Shown in pieces: positions 8,357 to 16,854 of a DNA stretch of 46,906 nucleotides. The stretch spans positions 1 through 46,906 of the forward strand of contig NZ_JAEMUX010000071.1 in NCBI RefSeq assembly GCF_016598475.1, in the 5' to 3' direction. A program made the translations under genes and the position numbers. Within the stretch, counting starts at the first letter, position 1; each line of letters opens with the position of its first letter. The notes below the pieces were generated by a model. That model did not search any database and was not told the origin of the DNA. It was given only the letters and a program-made list of their open reading frames with translations. The stretch comes from Streptomyces adelaidensis (GTDB taxonomy: Bacteria > Actinomycetota > Actinomycetes > Streptomycetales > Streptomycetaceae).

Positions 8357-8587
8357 CGTGGTGCGGCGACCGGTGGCGGGTCACGCCTCCGTGGGCCTCT
8401 GTGTTCCGTAACGCGGTGTGCCGTCGGTGGCGGAGGGGTAGGGCCGGATGTCGAACAGAAGCGGCGTCGGTGGATATGTGGTCCACGACACCTCCCTTTG
8501 TCTACTGGTCACCACGAATGCCGCCGCGTTACTACCCCTTTGGTTGAAAGCTCATGCAGCGATTCGTATTACCGGGTGTCGTGTACG

Positions 8588-9928
8588 TCACCCCTTCAAC
8601 CAGGACAGGAAGGAGCCCCACACCCCCGCCCGCTCCGACTTCCGTCCCGCCGCGGCCTGGTCGCCGGGTGCGGAGCCCTCCGTCGCGCGCGGCGGGTTCG
8701 GCCGCTGCACGACCTGCGGGGTGAAGCGGCAGGGCAGCGCGGCCAGCGCGCGGTGGAACGGGCCGGGACGCCAGGTCAGGCTGTCCTCCGGCACCGCGAG
8801 TTCGATGTCGTGCAGCCGGTTGAGCAGGTTCTCGATGGCCACCATCGTGACCAGCCGGGCGAGTTCCTTGGACGGGCAGGCGTGCGGACCGGCGCTCCAG
8901 GACAAGTGGGCTCGCCTGCCGCCCGTCTGGTGCGCCGCGAGCGCCGGGTCGGTGTTGGCCGCCGTCATGCTGACCAGGACCAGATCACCGGCCCTGAGCT
9001 TCGTCCCGCCGAAGTCCATGTCGGCCGCGGGGTAGTGCGGCGCGAAGTTGGCCATGGGCGGGTTCTCCCACAGCGTGTCGTCGATGGCCTCCTCGATCAG
9101 GCCGCCTTCGGCGTACCGGTCGTGGATGAACAGCCGGTGCAGCGTGTTGCCGATGAGGTTGCGCAGCGGTTCGGCGCCCGCGCCCAGGAGCAGGATCAGC
9201 TGGTGGACCATTTCCTCGTCGGTCAGCCGCGCCTCGTGCCCCATCAGGTACGAGGCGACGTCGTCGCCCGGCGTGGCCCGCTTGAGCGCCACCAGTTCGA
9301 ACACGGCCTGGCCCAGCACCGCGTTCGCCTTCTCGGCGTTGACACCCTCGAAGACTCCGGAGATGCCGAAGACGACCCGGTCACCGATGTCCGCCGGGCA
9401 GCCGAAGAGCTCGTTGAACACCAGCAGCGGCAGCTGCTTGACGTAGTCGTTCATCAGGTCGACCGAGCCGCGGGAGGCCACCTGGGCTATCAGGTAGTCG
9501 GAGGCCCGCTTGGTCATGTCGCTCAGCCGACGGGAATCCACCCGGGCCAGGCTGTCGGTGACCGCCTGGCGCAGCCGGGCGTGCTCGGCGCCGTCGGTGA
9601 ACATGCAGTTGGGCCGGTACCCCAGCATCGGCACGACCGGGCTGTCCGGGCCGATCTTTCCCTCGGCGACGTCCCGCCAACGGCGGGCGTCCTTACGGAA
9701 GTTGCCGGGGTCCTGGAGCAGCTGTAGTGCCGTCGCGTGGTCCGTGACGAGGGTCGCGTCCACGCCGGGCGCTATCTCGACCGGTGCGGTCGGCCCGTAG
9801 TGACGCATGTGCGCGTAGTACGCCTGCGGATCGGCCGCGTACTCCGGCCCGTACAACGGGACCCGCAGTCCGCTGTCATGGGCAGGACAGCCGGGCGGCG
9901 GTGCGGGGAAGGTGGATTCTGGGGTCAT
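8588..9928 (-). CDS. cvnE: Conservon cytochrome P450 (CYP157-like, CvnE)
   Basis: A 446-aa P450. The heme loop is WSAGPHACPSKELAR (C351). The usual ExxR of helix K is replaced: EEAIDDTLWENPP places D284 and W287 at the Glu and Arg positions. Helix I has GAGAEPLRN, lacking the usual Thr for oxygen activation. CYP157 enzymes of S. coelicolor conservons are known to depart from ExxR in a similar way (EQSLW in CYP157C1), so this is a family trait rather than damage. It begins 13 nt after the GTPase stop and is the last conservon gene. Redox partners are not in the window, and the substrate is unknown. A role in prenyl-indole tailoring is conceivable from proximity only. Confidence 0.88.
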   Translation of the reverse strand: MTPESTFPAPPPGCPAHDSGLRVPLYGPEYAADPQAYYAHMRHYGPTAPVEIAPGVDATLVTDHATALQLLQDPGNFRKDARRWRDVAEGKIGPDSPVVPMLGYRPNCMFTDGAEHARLRQAVTDSLARVDSRRLSDMTKRASDYLIAQVASRGSVDLMNDYVKQLPLLVFNELFGCPADIGDRVVFGISGVFEGVNAEKANAVLGQAVFELVALKRATPGDDVASYLMGHEARLTDEEMVHQLILLLGAGAEPLRNLIGNTLHRLFIHDRYAEGGLIEEAIDDTLWENPPMANFAPHYPAADMDFGGTKLRAGDLVLVSMTAANTDPALAAHQTGGRRAHLSWSAGPHACPSKELARLVTMVAIENLLNRLHDIELAVPEDSLTWRPGPFHRALAALPCRFTPQVVQRPNPPRATEGSAPGDQAAAGRKSERAGVWGSFLSWLKG

Positions 9929-9941
9929 GTCTGCGCTGCTC

Positions 9942-10535
9942 CTAACGGGCGCGGTCCATCAAGTAGCGGACGAGAGTGATCAGTGCTTCGGCCGACGACC
10001 GCTCGTCACGCGCGTCGCAGGTGACGATGGGGGTGTCGTCGAGCAGATCCAGCGCTTCGCGCAGCGCCCTCTTGTCACGGGACGACGTACCGTCGAAGTG
10101 GTTGATGGCGATCGCGTAGTCGAGTCCGTACTGCTCGATCAGGTCGATCACGGCGAACGAGTCCGCCAGCCGCTCGGGGTCGACCAGCACCAGCGCCCCG
10201 AGGGCGCCACGTGCCATGTCCTCCCACATCTGTACGAAGCGCTGCTGGCCGGGCGTACCGAAGAGATACAGCACGACGCGTTCGCTGACGGTCAGCCGCC
10301 CGAAGTCCATGGCGACCGTGGTGGTGGTCTTGCCCTGGACGCCCTTGAGGTCGTCGACCACCTCCCCCGCCTGGGTCATCGTCTCCTCGGTGGTGAGCGG
10401 AGAGATCTCGGAGATCGACCCGATGAACGTGGTCTTGCCCACCGCGAAGTGCCCGACGACCAGGATCTTCACGGCGGTCTGCGTCTCTCCGCCAGGAACG
10501 TACGCCCGCTCATCCAAACTTGGACTGGAGACCAT
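9942..10535 (-). CDS. cvnD: Conservon GTPase CvnD
   Basis: A 197-aa small Ras-like/MglA-like GTPase: Walker A GHFAVGKT (28-35), switch Thr region TTTTVAMDFG, G3 FGTPGQQRF and a variant G4 NHFD. I chose ATG 10535, which overlaps the end of the DUF742 gene by 26 nt; a longer frame to 10577 lies further inside that gene. In conservons the GTPase is the switch partner of the CvnA/B/C complex, probably membrane-associated. Gene order and overlaps match known cvn operons. Confidence 0.92.
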   Translation of the reverse strand: MVSSPSLDERAYVPGGETQTAVKILVVGHFAVGKTTFIGSISEISPLTTEETMTQAGEVVDDLKGVQGKTTTTVAMDFGRLTVSERVVLYLFGTPGQQRFVQMWEDMARGALGALVLVDPERLADSFAVIDLIEQYGLDYAIAINHFDGTSSRDKRALREALDLLDDTPIVTCDARDERSSAEALITLVRYLMDRAR

Positions 10536-10887
10536 GGAGCACCTCCTCAAGAAGCTGCAGGTTGGCGACGGGCGCACGCGCCACCGGCGGGCGGGAGACG
10601 AGATAGCCGGCCTCGGAGAGGGCGGCCAGCAGGATCTTCACCACCCCGATCGGCAGCTGGGTGTGCCCGGCGATCTCGGCGACGGAGAGATAGCCGCCGA
10701 CGCACATCCGCAGCAGGTTCTGTTCCTCGGGGGAGAGGCGGGCAGGCCGCTGCTGCTCGTCGGCCGTCGCCGTGACCAGCGTGATCAGGGAGAACTGGCT
10801 CTCGCGGGGGAGGCTGCGGCCGTTGGTGATGACATACGGCCGTACTAATTCGGTGGCTTCGAGGTCCTGCTTGTCGGCATCGTTCAT
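10510..10887 (-). CDS. cvnC: Conservon DUF742 protein CvnC
   Basis: A 125-aa DUF742 protein starting MNDADKQDLEATELVRPYV. The core is a winged-helix-like fold: LVRPYVITNGR, LSPEEQNLLRMC, SVAEIAGHTQLPIGVVKILL. The ATG at 10887 overlaps the roadblock stop in ATGA form, so I prefer it to the longer upstream frame. DUF742 proteins link the roadblock and GTPase components of conservons; their biochemical role is not well established. Confidence 0.92.
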   Translation of the reverse strand: MNDADKQDLEATELVRPYVITNGRSLPRESQFSLITLVTATADEQQRPARLSPEEQNLLRMCVGGYLSVAEIAGHTQLPIGVVKILLAALSEAGYLVSRPPVARAPVANLQLLEEVLHGLQSKFG

Positions 10888-11285
10888 GGCCCTACCACGC
10901 TGCTTTCCCGAGGCGGAGTTGTCATGACCTTGCCTAGCTGGCCGACAAGCTGCTGCATCCGGAAGGTGATGTCGGCCATATCGACGTCGCAGGAGGCCGA
11001 CACCGCGAGATAGGCACCCGCACCGGCCGAGATCAGGAAGATCCAGCCGCCGTCGAACTCGACCAGCGTCTGCTGCCACCGCAGCTCCGAGGTGGAACAG
11101 AAGAACGCCAGCGACCGGCTCAACGACTGCATGCCGCTCATCGCGGCGGCGGCCTTGTCCGCGTCGTCCTTGCCCACGTCCTTCGAACGGGCCCTCAGCA
11201 GCCCGTCGGAGGAGACCAGGACCGCGTGGCGAGCACCGGGGATCTCCAAGGCGCTGTCAAGCATCCATGAAAGATCGTTGTTCAT
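10884..11285 (-). CDS. cvnB: Conservon roadblock/LC7 protein CvnB
   Basis: A 133-aa roadblock/LC7-domain protein (LSWMLDSALEIPGARHAVLV; DGLLRARSK; GAGAYLAVSASCDVDMADI). Roadblock proteins dimerise and act as GTPase regulators, probably a GAP-like partner of CvnD. Its ATG overlaps the kinase-like gene stop by 4 nt, and its own stop overlaps cvnC by 4 nt, showing tight translational coupling. Confidence 0.93.
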   Translation of the reverse strand: MNNDLSWMLDSALEIPGARHAVLVSSDGLLRARSKDVGKDDADKAAAAMSGMQSLSRSLAFFCSTSELRWQQTLVEFDGGWIFLISAGAGAYLAVSASCDVDMADITFRMQQLVGQLGKVMTTPPRESSVVGP

Positions 11286-12490
11286 TGGACCTCGTGCCCT
11301 TCGCTGCTTGCGTCACGGGTACTGCTCGGCCGCTCCGCCGCCTCCGGATGCGTCGCGCGGCCCGCGTCCGTGCCCTGCTTGAAGGCGGCCATGAGCGCTG
11401 CCGTCTCCTCGCTGCGCCGCTTCGGGGTCCCCGAGGCGGCGGACGGGCCCGTCGAGACCAGGGCCATCGGCCGCTTGCGGCGCCGCTTGGGCAGACCGTC
11501 ATCGGTCGTGGCCACGGGCAGCGAGGGCTCGGGCTCGTTCTCGTACGCCGAGGGGCCCGCGTCGACCTGCGCCGGCACGTCCCTCGGCGGCGCCGGGTCC
11601 ACGGACGCCGTCGGCTGCTTGGGCTCCGGCATGCTGGTGAGCAGTTCGTCGGGCAGCAGCACGACCGCCCGCACACCTCCGTACGGGGAGGTGGAGTCCA
11701 CGGACACCGTGAAGCCGAACCGCTCGCAGAGCACACCGATCACCGCGAAGCCGAACTGCGGCGGGTTGCCCAGCCCCGAGACGCCCGTGGCCCGCTCGCT
11801 CGTCAGGAGCTTCTCGGCCCTCGCCTTCTCCTCCTCGTTCATACCGACACCGGCGTCGTCGACGACGATGCAGACGCCCTTGGGCACGGTACGGACGTTG
11901 ATCTCGACCACGGTGTCCGGGCTGGAGTAGCTGGTCGCGTTGTCGAGCAGCTCGGCCAGTGCCAGCGCCACCGGTTCGACGGCCCGGCTGGTGACACCGA
12001 AGTCGACCTTCGACAGGATCTGCGCCCGCTGGAAGTGGCGGATCCTGCCCTGGGCGCTGCGGACCACGTCGTACACCGAGGCCACGTCGCGGTGCCGGCC
12101 GAGCCAGCCCTCGCACAGCACGGCGATGGACTGGGCACGCCGGCCGAACTGCGCGTTCATGTGGTCGATCTCCAGAAGGTCCTGGAGCATGACCGAGTCA
12201 CCGTACTTGCGCTGCAGCCCGGAGATGATGCGCTGCTGCTCGGCGGCGAGCCCCTGCAGTGTCCGCATGGCGGACTTCAGGGCCGTCCGCGTCTCTCCCT
12301 CGGCTTCCCGCTGGGCCGTGTGGACGGACTCCGAGTATTGGCTCTCCAACTCACCGTAGTGATTTCTGAGCCCTGCGATCTCCTGTCGTAATTTCCGCGC
12401 CGTCCCTCGCTGACGAACAGTGAGAGCGACGGCGACAAGGGTTACGACAAGGAGTGCCCAGAGCGCCGGATTTTGTATGTATTGCGTCAT
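11282..12490 (-). CDS. cvnA: Conservon sensor kinase-like protein CvnA
   Basis: A 402-aa membrane protein starting at ATG 12490 with GAGGG about 6 nt upstream; a longer frame to 12814 lacks this support. There is one N-terminal membrane segment (about 7-25), then a long helical region (30-130). An HATPase_c domain follows, with N-box LALAELLDNATSY (E180, N184) and G1 box VDDAGVGM. A disordered, Pro/Ser-rich tail covers about 285-402. A classical phospho-accepting His box (HExxxP) is not evident, as in other conservon kinases. CvnA is thought to be the membrane sensor of a G-protein-like complex with CvnB-D. The signal is unknown. Confidence 0.92.
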   Translation of the reverse strand: MTQYIQNPALWALLVVTLVAVALTVRQRGTARKLRQEIAGLRNHYGELESQYSESVHTAQREAEGETRTALKSAMRTLQGLAAEQQRIISGLQRKYGDSVMLQDLLEIDHMNAQFGRRAQSIAVLCEGWLGRHRDVASVYDVVRSAQGRIRHFQRAQILSKVDFGVTSRAVEPVALALAELLDNATSYSSPDTVVEINVRTVPKGVCIVVDDAGVGMNEEEKARAEKLLTSERATGVSGLGNPPQFGFAVIGVLCERFGFTVSVDSTSPYGGVRAVVLLPDELLTSMPEPKQPTASVDPAPPRDVPAQVDAGPSAYENEPEPSLPVATTDDGLPKRRRKRPMALVSTGPSAASGTPKRRSEETAALMAAFKQGTDAGRATHPEAAERPSSTRDASSEGHEVQ

Positions 12491-13290
12491 GAGACCCTCT
12501 TCAGGCGGCCGAAAGCCAGCTACTGAATTCCCGTCAATGCACACAGACCGAAGGCCAGCCATTTCGGGGTTGCCGCTCAGGCTTCCCCCAATGGCGAAGG
12601 ATGCTCCTTTTGCACCCATCCGTCCGTTCGGTAAGTGCGGTGATCGTATCATCGCTCCGGCTGATGACGGGTCGTCAACCTGGGGGTCTCTTGCGAAGGT
12701 TGAATAGGGTGGAAGCCCCTGGCCGCGCCTATATAGGAGTGAGGAACCGGTGCGTGCCGATATCCGCCCCGCGCCCTGGTCGGCGGCGGGTCGCAGTGTT
12801 TGTGGATGGTCCATGGTGGTTCCGTCCGGCCTGCGCCGAAGGCGGCCGCGAGAATGGCGGGAAGGTCCGCCTCGGGGGCCGCGGCGCGCATCTGTGTCAG
12901 GACATGAGTAAAACCGTCGTCATTGATGACGCCACGTACTTCTGGCGCAATTGGTGAATGGAGTCGACGAGTTCGGGTCGCGGTCGCATCCGGTCGCATC
13001 CGGTCGCGGGAGGTGTGGATCTCCTCCGCGACCTGGTCCATGAACCAGTGCATGACCTCGTAGGGGACGTCCAGGTGCCGCCCATGAGGGTTGAAGCACA
13101 CCGTGGGCTCCCGTGCCGGGGCCTCGTCGGGTCGCCGGTCGTAGATCCGGCGGGTGTTGGCGATTCGACCTATCGCGCGGTGGGCCTTCGGGGCGCCATG
13201 ATGGGCGTTGCGCGGAATCCAGGGGGGAGATCGCTATGGGGGAGAGCCACGGACCGGACCCGGCACCAGGGTCGGGGAACTCGGTTGACT

Positions 13291-13332
13291 GGCCGAGGGG
13301 TGCCGGCCGAGGGGTGCCGGCCGAGGGGTGGT
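13291..13332. repeat. 14-bp tandem repeat, about 3 copies
   Basis: Two perfect copies of GGCCGAGGGGTGCC plus a third differing only at its last two bases, head to tail. Confidence 0.9.
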
Positions 13333-13542
13333 GGTGTCGGCGGTGCGCGGCCGTGCGGAGCCGAAGTGCGTGACCCCGGAGGTCACCACGGGCGCGAGCA
13401 CGGGTGGCGGGGTGGTTCCTAGGCGTGCCGCCGGATCGGTCGCGGCGGACTCGCTGACGCTCCCGGCGCGGGCGCTCACTGGGCGCCGGGTGCCGAGGTG
13501 TGCGCCGGAGTGCGGCCGTCGGTCCCGCACCACTTTGCTCAG

Positions 13543-13577
13543 CTGAAGCCTGAAGCCTGAAGCCTGAAGCCTGAAGT
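13543..13577. repeat. 7-bp tandem repeat, 5 copies
   Basis: Four perfect CTGAAGC units and a fifth ending in T, located about 70 nt upstream of the flavoenzyme start. Confidence 0.95.
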
Positions 13578-13648
13578 CGCCCTGAGGGCGAGACGGCAAA
13601 CCCGACGCGGTGTGTCGACGATCCGCCGCGTCAGAACCGGAGGTTGTC

Positions 13649-15145
13649 ATGTCACTTACAGAACGCGGTCCCGTCAGCAGACGCCGGTTCCTGGCCCGAT
13701 GGGGAGCCGGGACCGTGGTGCTCGTGGCGGGCTTCGACCTGGTCGCCCGGCAGTGGGTGACCGAGGCCGCCGCCGCGGACAGTACGTCGTTCGCGGCGGC
13801 GCCGTCGCTCGACGGCACCCTCACGTTCGACGCCGAGTCCCTCGCGGCGAACGCGCACGACCAGGGCAACATCGTGTTCCGGACGCCATGCGCGGTGCTT
13901 CGGCCGGGTTCCGTCCGGGACATCCGGAAGATGGTCGCCTTCTGCTCCGACCACGGCATCGAGGTCGCACCGGCCGGTGCGCACCACGCCATGTTCGGTC
14001 AACCGCTCGTGAGCGGTGGCCTGGTCATCGAGACGCGGTCCCTGAACACGGTCCACTCGATCGGCACGGACGGCGCCGACGTCGATGCCGGCGTGCTGTG
14101 GAAGGACTTGATCGAGGCCGCCTACGAGCAGGGCCTCACACCGGCGTCGATCACCAGCTACACCAGTACGACGGTCGGCGGGACCCTGTCCATGGGCGGC
14201 ATCGGGATGATGTCGTCCTATCAGGTCGGCGCCCAGGTCGATCACGCCCAGCGGCTCCAGGTGGTCACGGGCGAAGGCCACCAGAAGTGGTGCTCCGACA
14301 CGCAGAACAGCGACCTGTTCGAGGCGGCGCTCGCCGGACTCGGCCAGTGCGGTGTGATCACACGAGCGACCCTGGACCTGGTGCCGGCCAAGCAGTCGGC
14401 CCGTACGTACCGGATCGGGTACGCGGACATCCCGACCTTCTTCCAGGACATCCGAGTCCTCGCGAACCGGGGCGAGTTCGACTCGCTCGGCAGCATTCCC
14501 CAGCCGGGCACGGCACAGCCCCTGACCCTTTGGGCCACCGTCTTCCACAATACGGGCGAGGTCCCCGACGCGTCCCACCTGTTGCGTGGCCTCAGCCCCG
14601 TAGCGGACACGGCCGCCTTCGAGGACTACGGCTACCTCGACTACATCTCCCTGGTCACCGACATGTACGACGCCTTCGCGGCGAACCTGGACTGGGACGC
14701 GAAGGTCAAGCCCTGGTCGGACCTGTTCCTGCCGGACGGTGCCGTCGAGGAGTATGTCGAGGCGATGTTCGCCTCGTTGACGCCCGAGGACCTGGGCCCG
14801 ACCGGTTTCGGGCTGATCTTCCCGATGCTGCGTTCGAGCTACGGCCGACCGCTGCTGCGTCTCCCGAGCGGGGCGAGCGGCCCCTGGGTCTGGCTCGTGA
14901 GCGTGCTGACCGATTCGGCGCGGTCCGGCCCCGACCCCGACTTCGCGTCACGGATGATGGACCGCAACTACCGCTTCTACCAGGACGCGGCTGCCGTCGG
15001 CGGTGTGCGCTATCCGCACGGTGCCTGCGCGTTCACGGAGGCCGACTGGCAGGCGCACTACGGCTCGATGTGGACGCGGTTCGTCTCGTGGAAGAACGAG
15101 TACGACCCGAACGGCATCCTGACTCCCGGCCCGGGCATCTTCTGA
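13649..15145 (+). CDS. Tat-exported FAD-linked oxidoreductase, cytokinin-dehydrogenase-like
   Basis: A 498-aa protein from ATG 13649, with GGAGG upstream. The N-terminus is a Tat signal (SRRRFLARWGAG, then a hydrophobic stretch and an Ala-rich cleavage zone near 43). The PCMH-type FAD domain shows PAGAHHAMFGQP, where H113 aligns with the covalent FAD His of GHSxxGQ in cytokinin dehydrogenases, and TSTTVGGTLSMGG. DLFEAALAGLGQCGVITRA follows. The C-terminus YDPNGILTPGPGIF closely matches the FDP..ILxPGxGIF ending of cytokinin dehydrogenases. Likely reaction: oxidation of an amine or alcohol side chain outside the cell, with O2 or another acceptor. Cytokinin as substrate is a family inference only; it is monocistronic. 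Confidence 0.82.
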   Translation: MSLTERGPVSRRRFLARWGAGTVVLVAGFDLVARQWVTEAAAADSTSFAAAPSLDGTLTFDAESLAANAHDQGNIVFRTPCAVLRPGSVRDIRKMVAFCSDHGIEVAPAGAHHAMFGQPLVSGGLVIETRSLNTVHSIGTDGADVDAGVLWKDLIEAAYEQGLTPASITSYTSTTVGGTLSMGGIGMMSSYQVGAQVDHAQRLQVVTGEGHQKWCSDTQNSDLFEAALAGLGQCGVITRATLDLVPAKQSARTYRIGYADIPTFFQDIRVLANRGEFDSLGSIPQPGTAQPLTLWATVFHNTGEVPDASHLLRGLSPVADTAAFEDYGYLDYISLVTDMYDAFAANLDWDAKVKPWSDLFLPDGAVEEYVEAMFASLTPEDLGPTGFGLIFPMLRSSYGRPLLRLPSGASGPWVWLVSVLTDSARSGPDPDFASRMMDRNYRFYQDAAAVGGVRYPHGACAFTEADWQAHYGSMWTRFVSWKNEYDPNGILTPGPGIF

Positions 15146-15191
15146 ACGGCCCGCACCTGTACTTCTCTTGCCGTTCCCGGATACTCGGTCC

Positions 15192-15511
15192 GTGGAATTC
15201 GCCGTCTTCGCGACCCTGCCCGGGCTCGTCACACTGCTGACCGTCCTGGCCTTATGGACCAGGTGGTGCTGCGCGCCGGTCGTGCGGGCCTGTTGCCGTG
15301 GCGGGGCGGTGTCCGGCAGGGCCAGATCTCGTCGACCGGCTTCGAGCAGCTCCACGCCAGCTTTTCGCCGGGCAAGCAGAGCGAGCTGAAGGAGCGCCAG
15401 TCGGCCCTGATCATGCGGGATGACGAGGAGGACGGGGCGCCGCCGAACCGTACGTCGGTGAACCTGGAGCGAGGGGGCGCGGTCATCCGGATGCCGTCGG
15501 CCGAGGGGTAG
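15192..15511 (+). pseudogene. DUF6191 family membrane-anchored protein, frameshifted
   Basis: From GTG 15192 the frame gives EFAVFATLPGLVTLLTVLAL, an N-terminal membrane anchor. After about 15252 the family sequence continues in another frame from MDQVVLRAGRAGLLPW through GQISSTGFEQLHASFSPGKQ and SALIMRDDEEDGAPPN to the stop at 15511. Together they make a ~105-aa protein like the small DUF6191 proteins common in Streptomyces (family from memory). A one-base indel in the membrane segment separates them. Either the gene is dead or the base is a sequencing error. Function unknown. Confidence 0.7.
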
Positions 15512-15595
15512 CCGGTGCGCGTTGGGTGGCGGGTGGCGGGTGGTGGCGTTGGCACACCGCCGACACCAACTGCCCGGTCCGGGGCTGCCGTTCGT

Positions 15596-16468
15596 CTAGG
15601 TGGCGGATCGGGCCGCTGAGGAGTAGCCGGCCGTGGCGATGCGGACGAAGGAGTGGACCAGGGGGTCGGCGTCGGCGGTGTTCCAGGCGACGACGAGGCG
15701 GCTGGGCGGCATGTCGGTCAAGGGGACGCAGACCAGGCCCTCGGGGAGGGCGTCAACCAGCGGAGCAAGCCCGATCGTGCCGTTCCACAGGACCGCCTGT
15801 ACGCATTCGTGGACGGTGCGCACCACCGGGCCTTCCCGCGGACCGGCGGCCGGCGCGGGGGAGGTCCAGTAGGCGCGCCAGGGCGGGTCGGTCCCGTCGG
15901 GCAGCCGGAACCAGCGGCGTGTGGCGAGGTCGCGCGGGTGGAGGGTGTCGCGGTCGGCCAGGGGATCGTCGGTGCGCAGGACCACGCCGACCGGGTCGGC
16001 CCGCAGTACCCGGCTGCTGATGCCGGTGTCGTCGAACGGGGCGCGGGTGAGGGCGACATCGACCAGTCCGGCCCGTAGGCCTGTGGTCGGGTCGGTCAGG
16101 TCGGCCTCGCGGATGCGGACGTGGACGTCGGGATGGCGTGTGCGGAAGGTGGCGACGAGCCGCGTACCCGACTGTTCGGCGAGGGTGCCGAGGACGAGGG
16201 TCGCGGTGCGGGCCGCGGCGGCGACCCGTGTCCGGGCCTGCTCGGCCTGGCGCAACAGGGCGCGTGCCTCGTCGTAGAGGGCGCGCCCCGCCGCCGTGAG
16301 CGTGACCCCTCTGGAGGAGCGGTGCAGCAGCACGGCACCGAGGTCGTTCTCCAGCTGCTTCACGGCGCGGCTCAGCGGGGGTTGCGTCATGTGCAGCCGG
16401 ACAGCGGCGCGGCCGAAGTGTCGTTCCTCGGCGACGGCCACGAAGTAGCGCAGCGATCGTAAGTCCAT
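15596..16468 (-). CDS. LysR-family transcriptional regulator
   Basis: A 290-aa LTTR starting MDLRSLRYFVAVAEERHFGR at ATG 16468. The N-terminal winged HTH (1-60: AAVRLHMTQPPLSRAVKQLE) is followed by the two-lobed effector domain. It is divergent from the metallo-hydrolase gene, the usual layout for an LTTR and its target. The frame stays open upstream through a 9-bp repeat block, which would add a (Val-Gly-Pro)n extension; the canonical start is preferred. The intergenic repeats lie exactly where operator sites are expected. Confidence 0.9.
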   Translation of the reverse strand: MDLRSLRYFVAVAEERHFGRAAVRLHMTQPPLSRAVKQLENDLGAVLLHRSSRGVTLTAAGRALYDEARALLRQAEQARTRVAAAARTATLVLGTLAEQSGTRLVATFRTRHPDVHVRIREADLTDPTTGLRAGLVDVALTRAPFDDTGISSRVLRADPVGVVLRTDDPLADRDTLHPRDLATRRWFRLPDGTDPPWRAYWTSPAPAAGPREGPVVRTVHECVQAVLWNGTIGLAPLVDALPEGLVCVPLTDMPPSRLVVAWNTADADPLVHSFVRIATAGYSSAARSAT

Positions 16469-16579
16469 GACCAGCGACGATACCTGCCCGGTATCGGCCG
16501 TGCGGAACGGGACTTGGACGCCTGCGGGGTCGTTGCACTGGACTGGGACGACACCGACCCGGTCGTCGGCCGTACGAAC

Positions 16580-16836
16580 GACCGGACCGGCGGGACCGGC
16601 GGGGCCGACCGGACCGACCGGGCCCACGGGACCGACGGGACTGACCGGACCCACGGGACTGACCGGACCCACGGGACCGACGGGACCGACGGGACTGACC
16701 GGACCGACCGGACCGACGGGACCGACGGGACCGACGGGACCGACCGGACCCACGGGACCGACCGGACCCACGGGACCCACGGGACCCACGGAACCCACGG
16801 GACCGACGGGACAGACCGGACCGACCAGAGCGACCA
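16580..16836. repeat. 9-bp minisatellite between divergent LysR and metallo-hydrolase genes
   Basis: About 28 imperfect head-to-tail copies of a 9-bp unit of the type GGACCGACG, with GGGACCCAC and GGACTGACC variants. Because 9 is a multiple of 3, all frames stay open: one forward frame reads (Thr-Gly-Pro)n and a reverse frame (Val-Gly-Pro)n, collagen-like in period. It ends 18 nt before the downstream ATG, just before the ribosome-binding site. Confidence 0.95.
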
Positions 16837-16854
16837 GTTCGAGGAGCCGCCACC

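Larger units (their letters stand above)
12491..13648. other. 1.16-kb region without a recognisable gene
   Basis: Between the divergent cvnA and flavoenzyme genes I find no convincing gene. A minus-strand frame (12649-13101) includes NPHGRHLDVPYEVMHWFMDQ, which looks protein-like but belongs to no family I recognise and could be a remnant. The region also holds the cvnA promoter area and short tandem repeats at 13291-13332 and 13543-13577. Confidence 0.5.

Noticed and set aside
8235..8486. An 83-aa minus-strand frame through the leader hairpin ending with Trp-stop inside the prenyltransferase start
   Set aside because: No start signal and no run of Trp codons; the end overlap with GTGGTG is probably chance, so I do not call it a Trp leader peptide.
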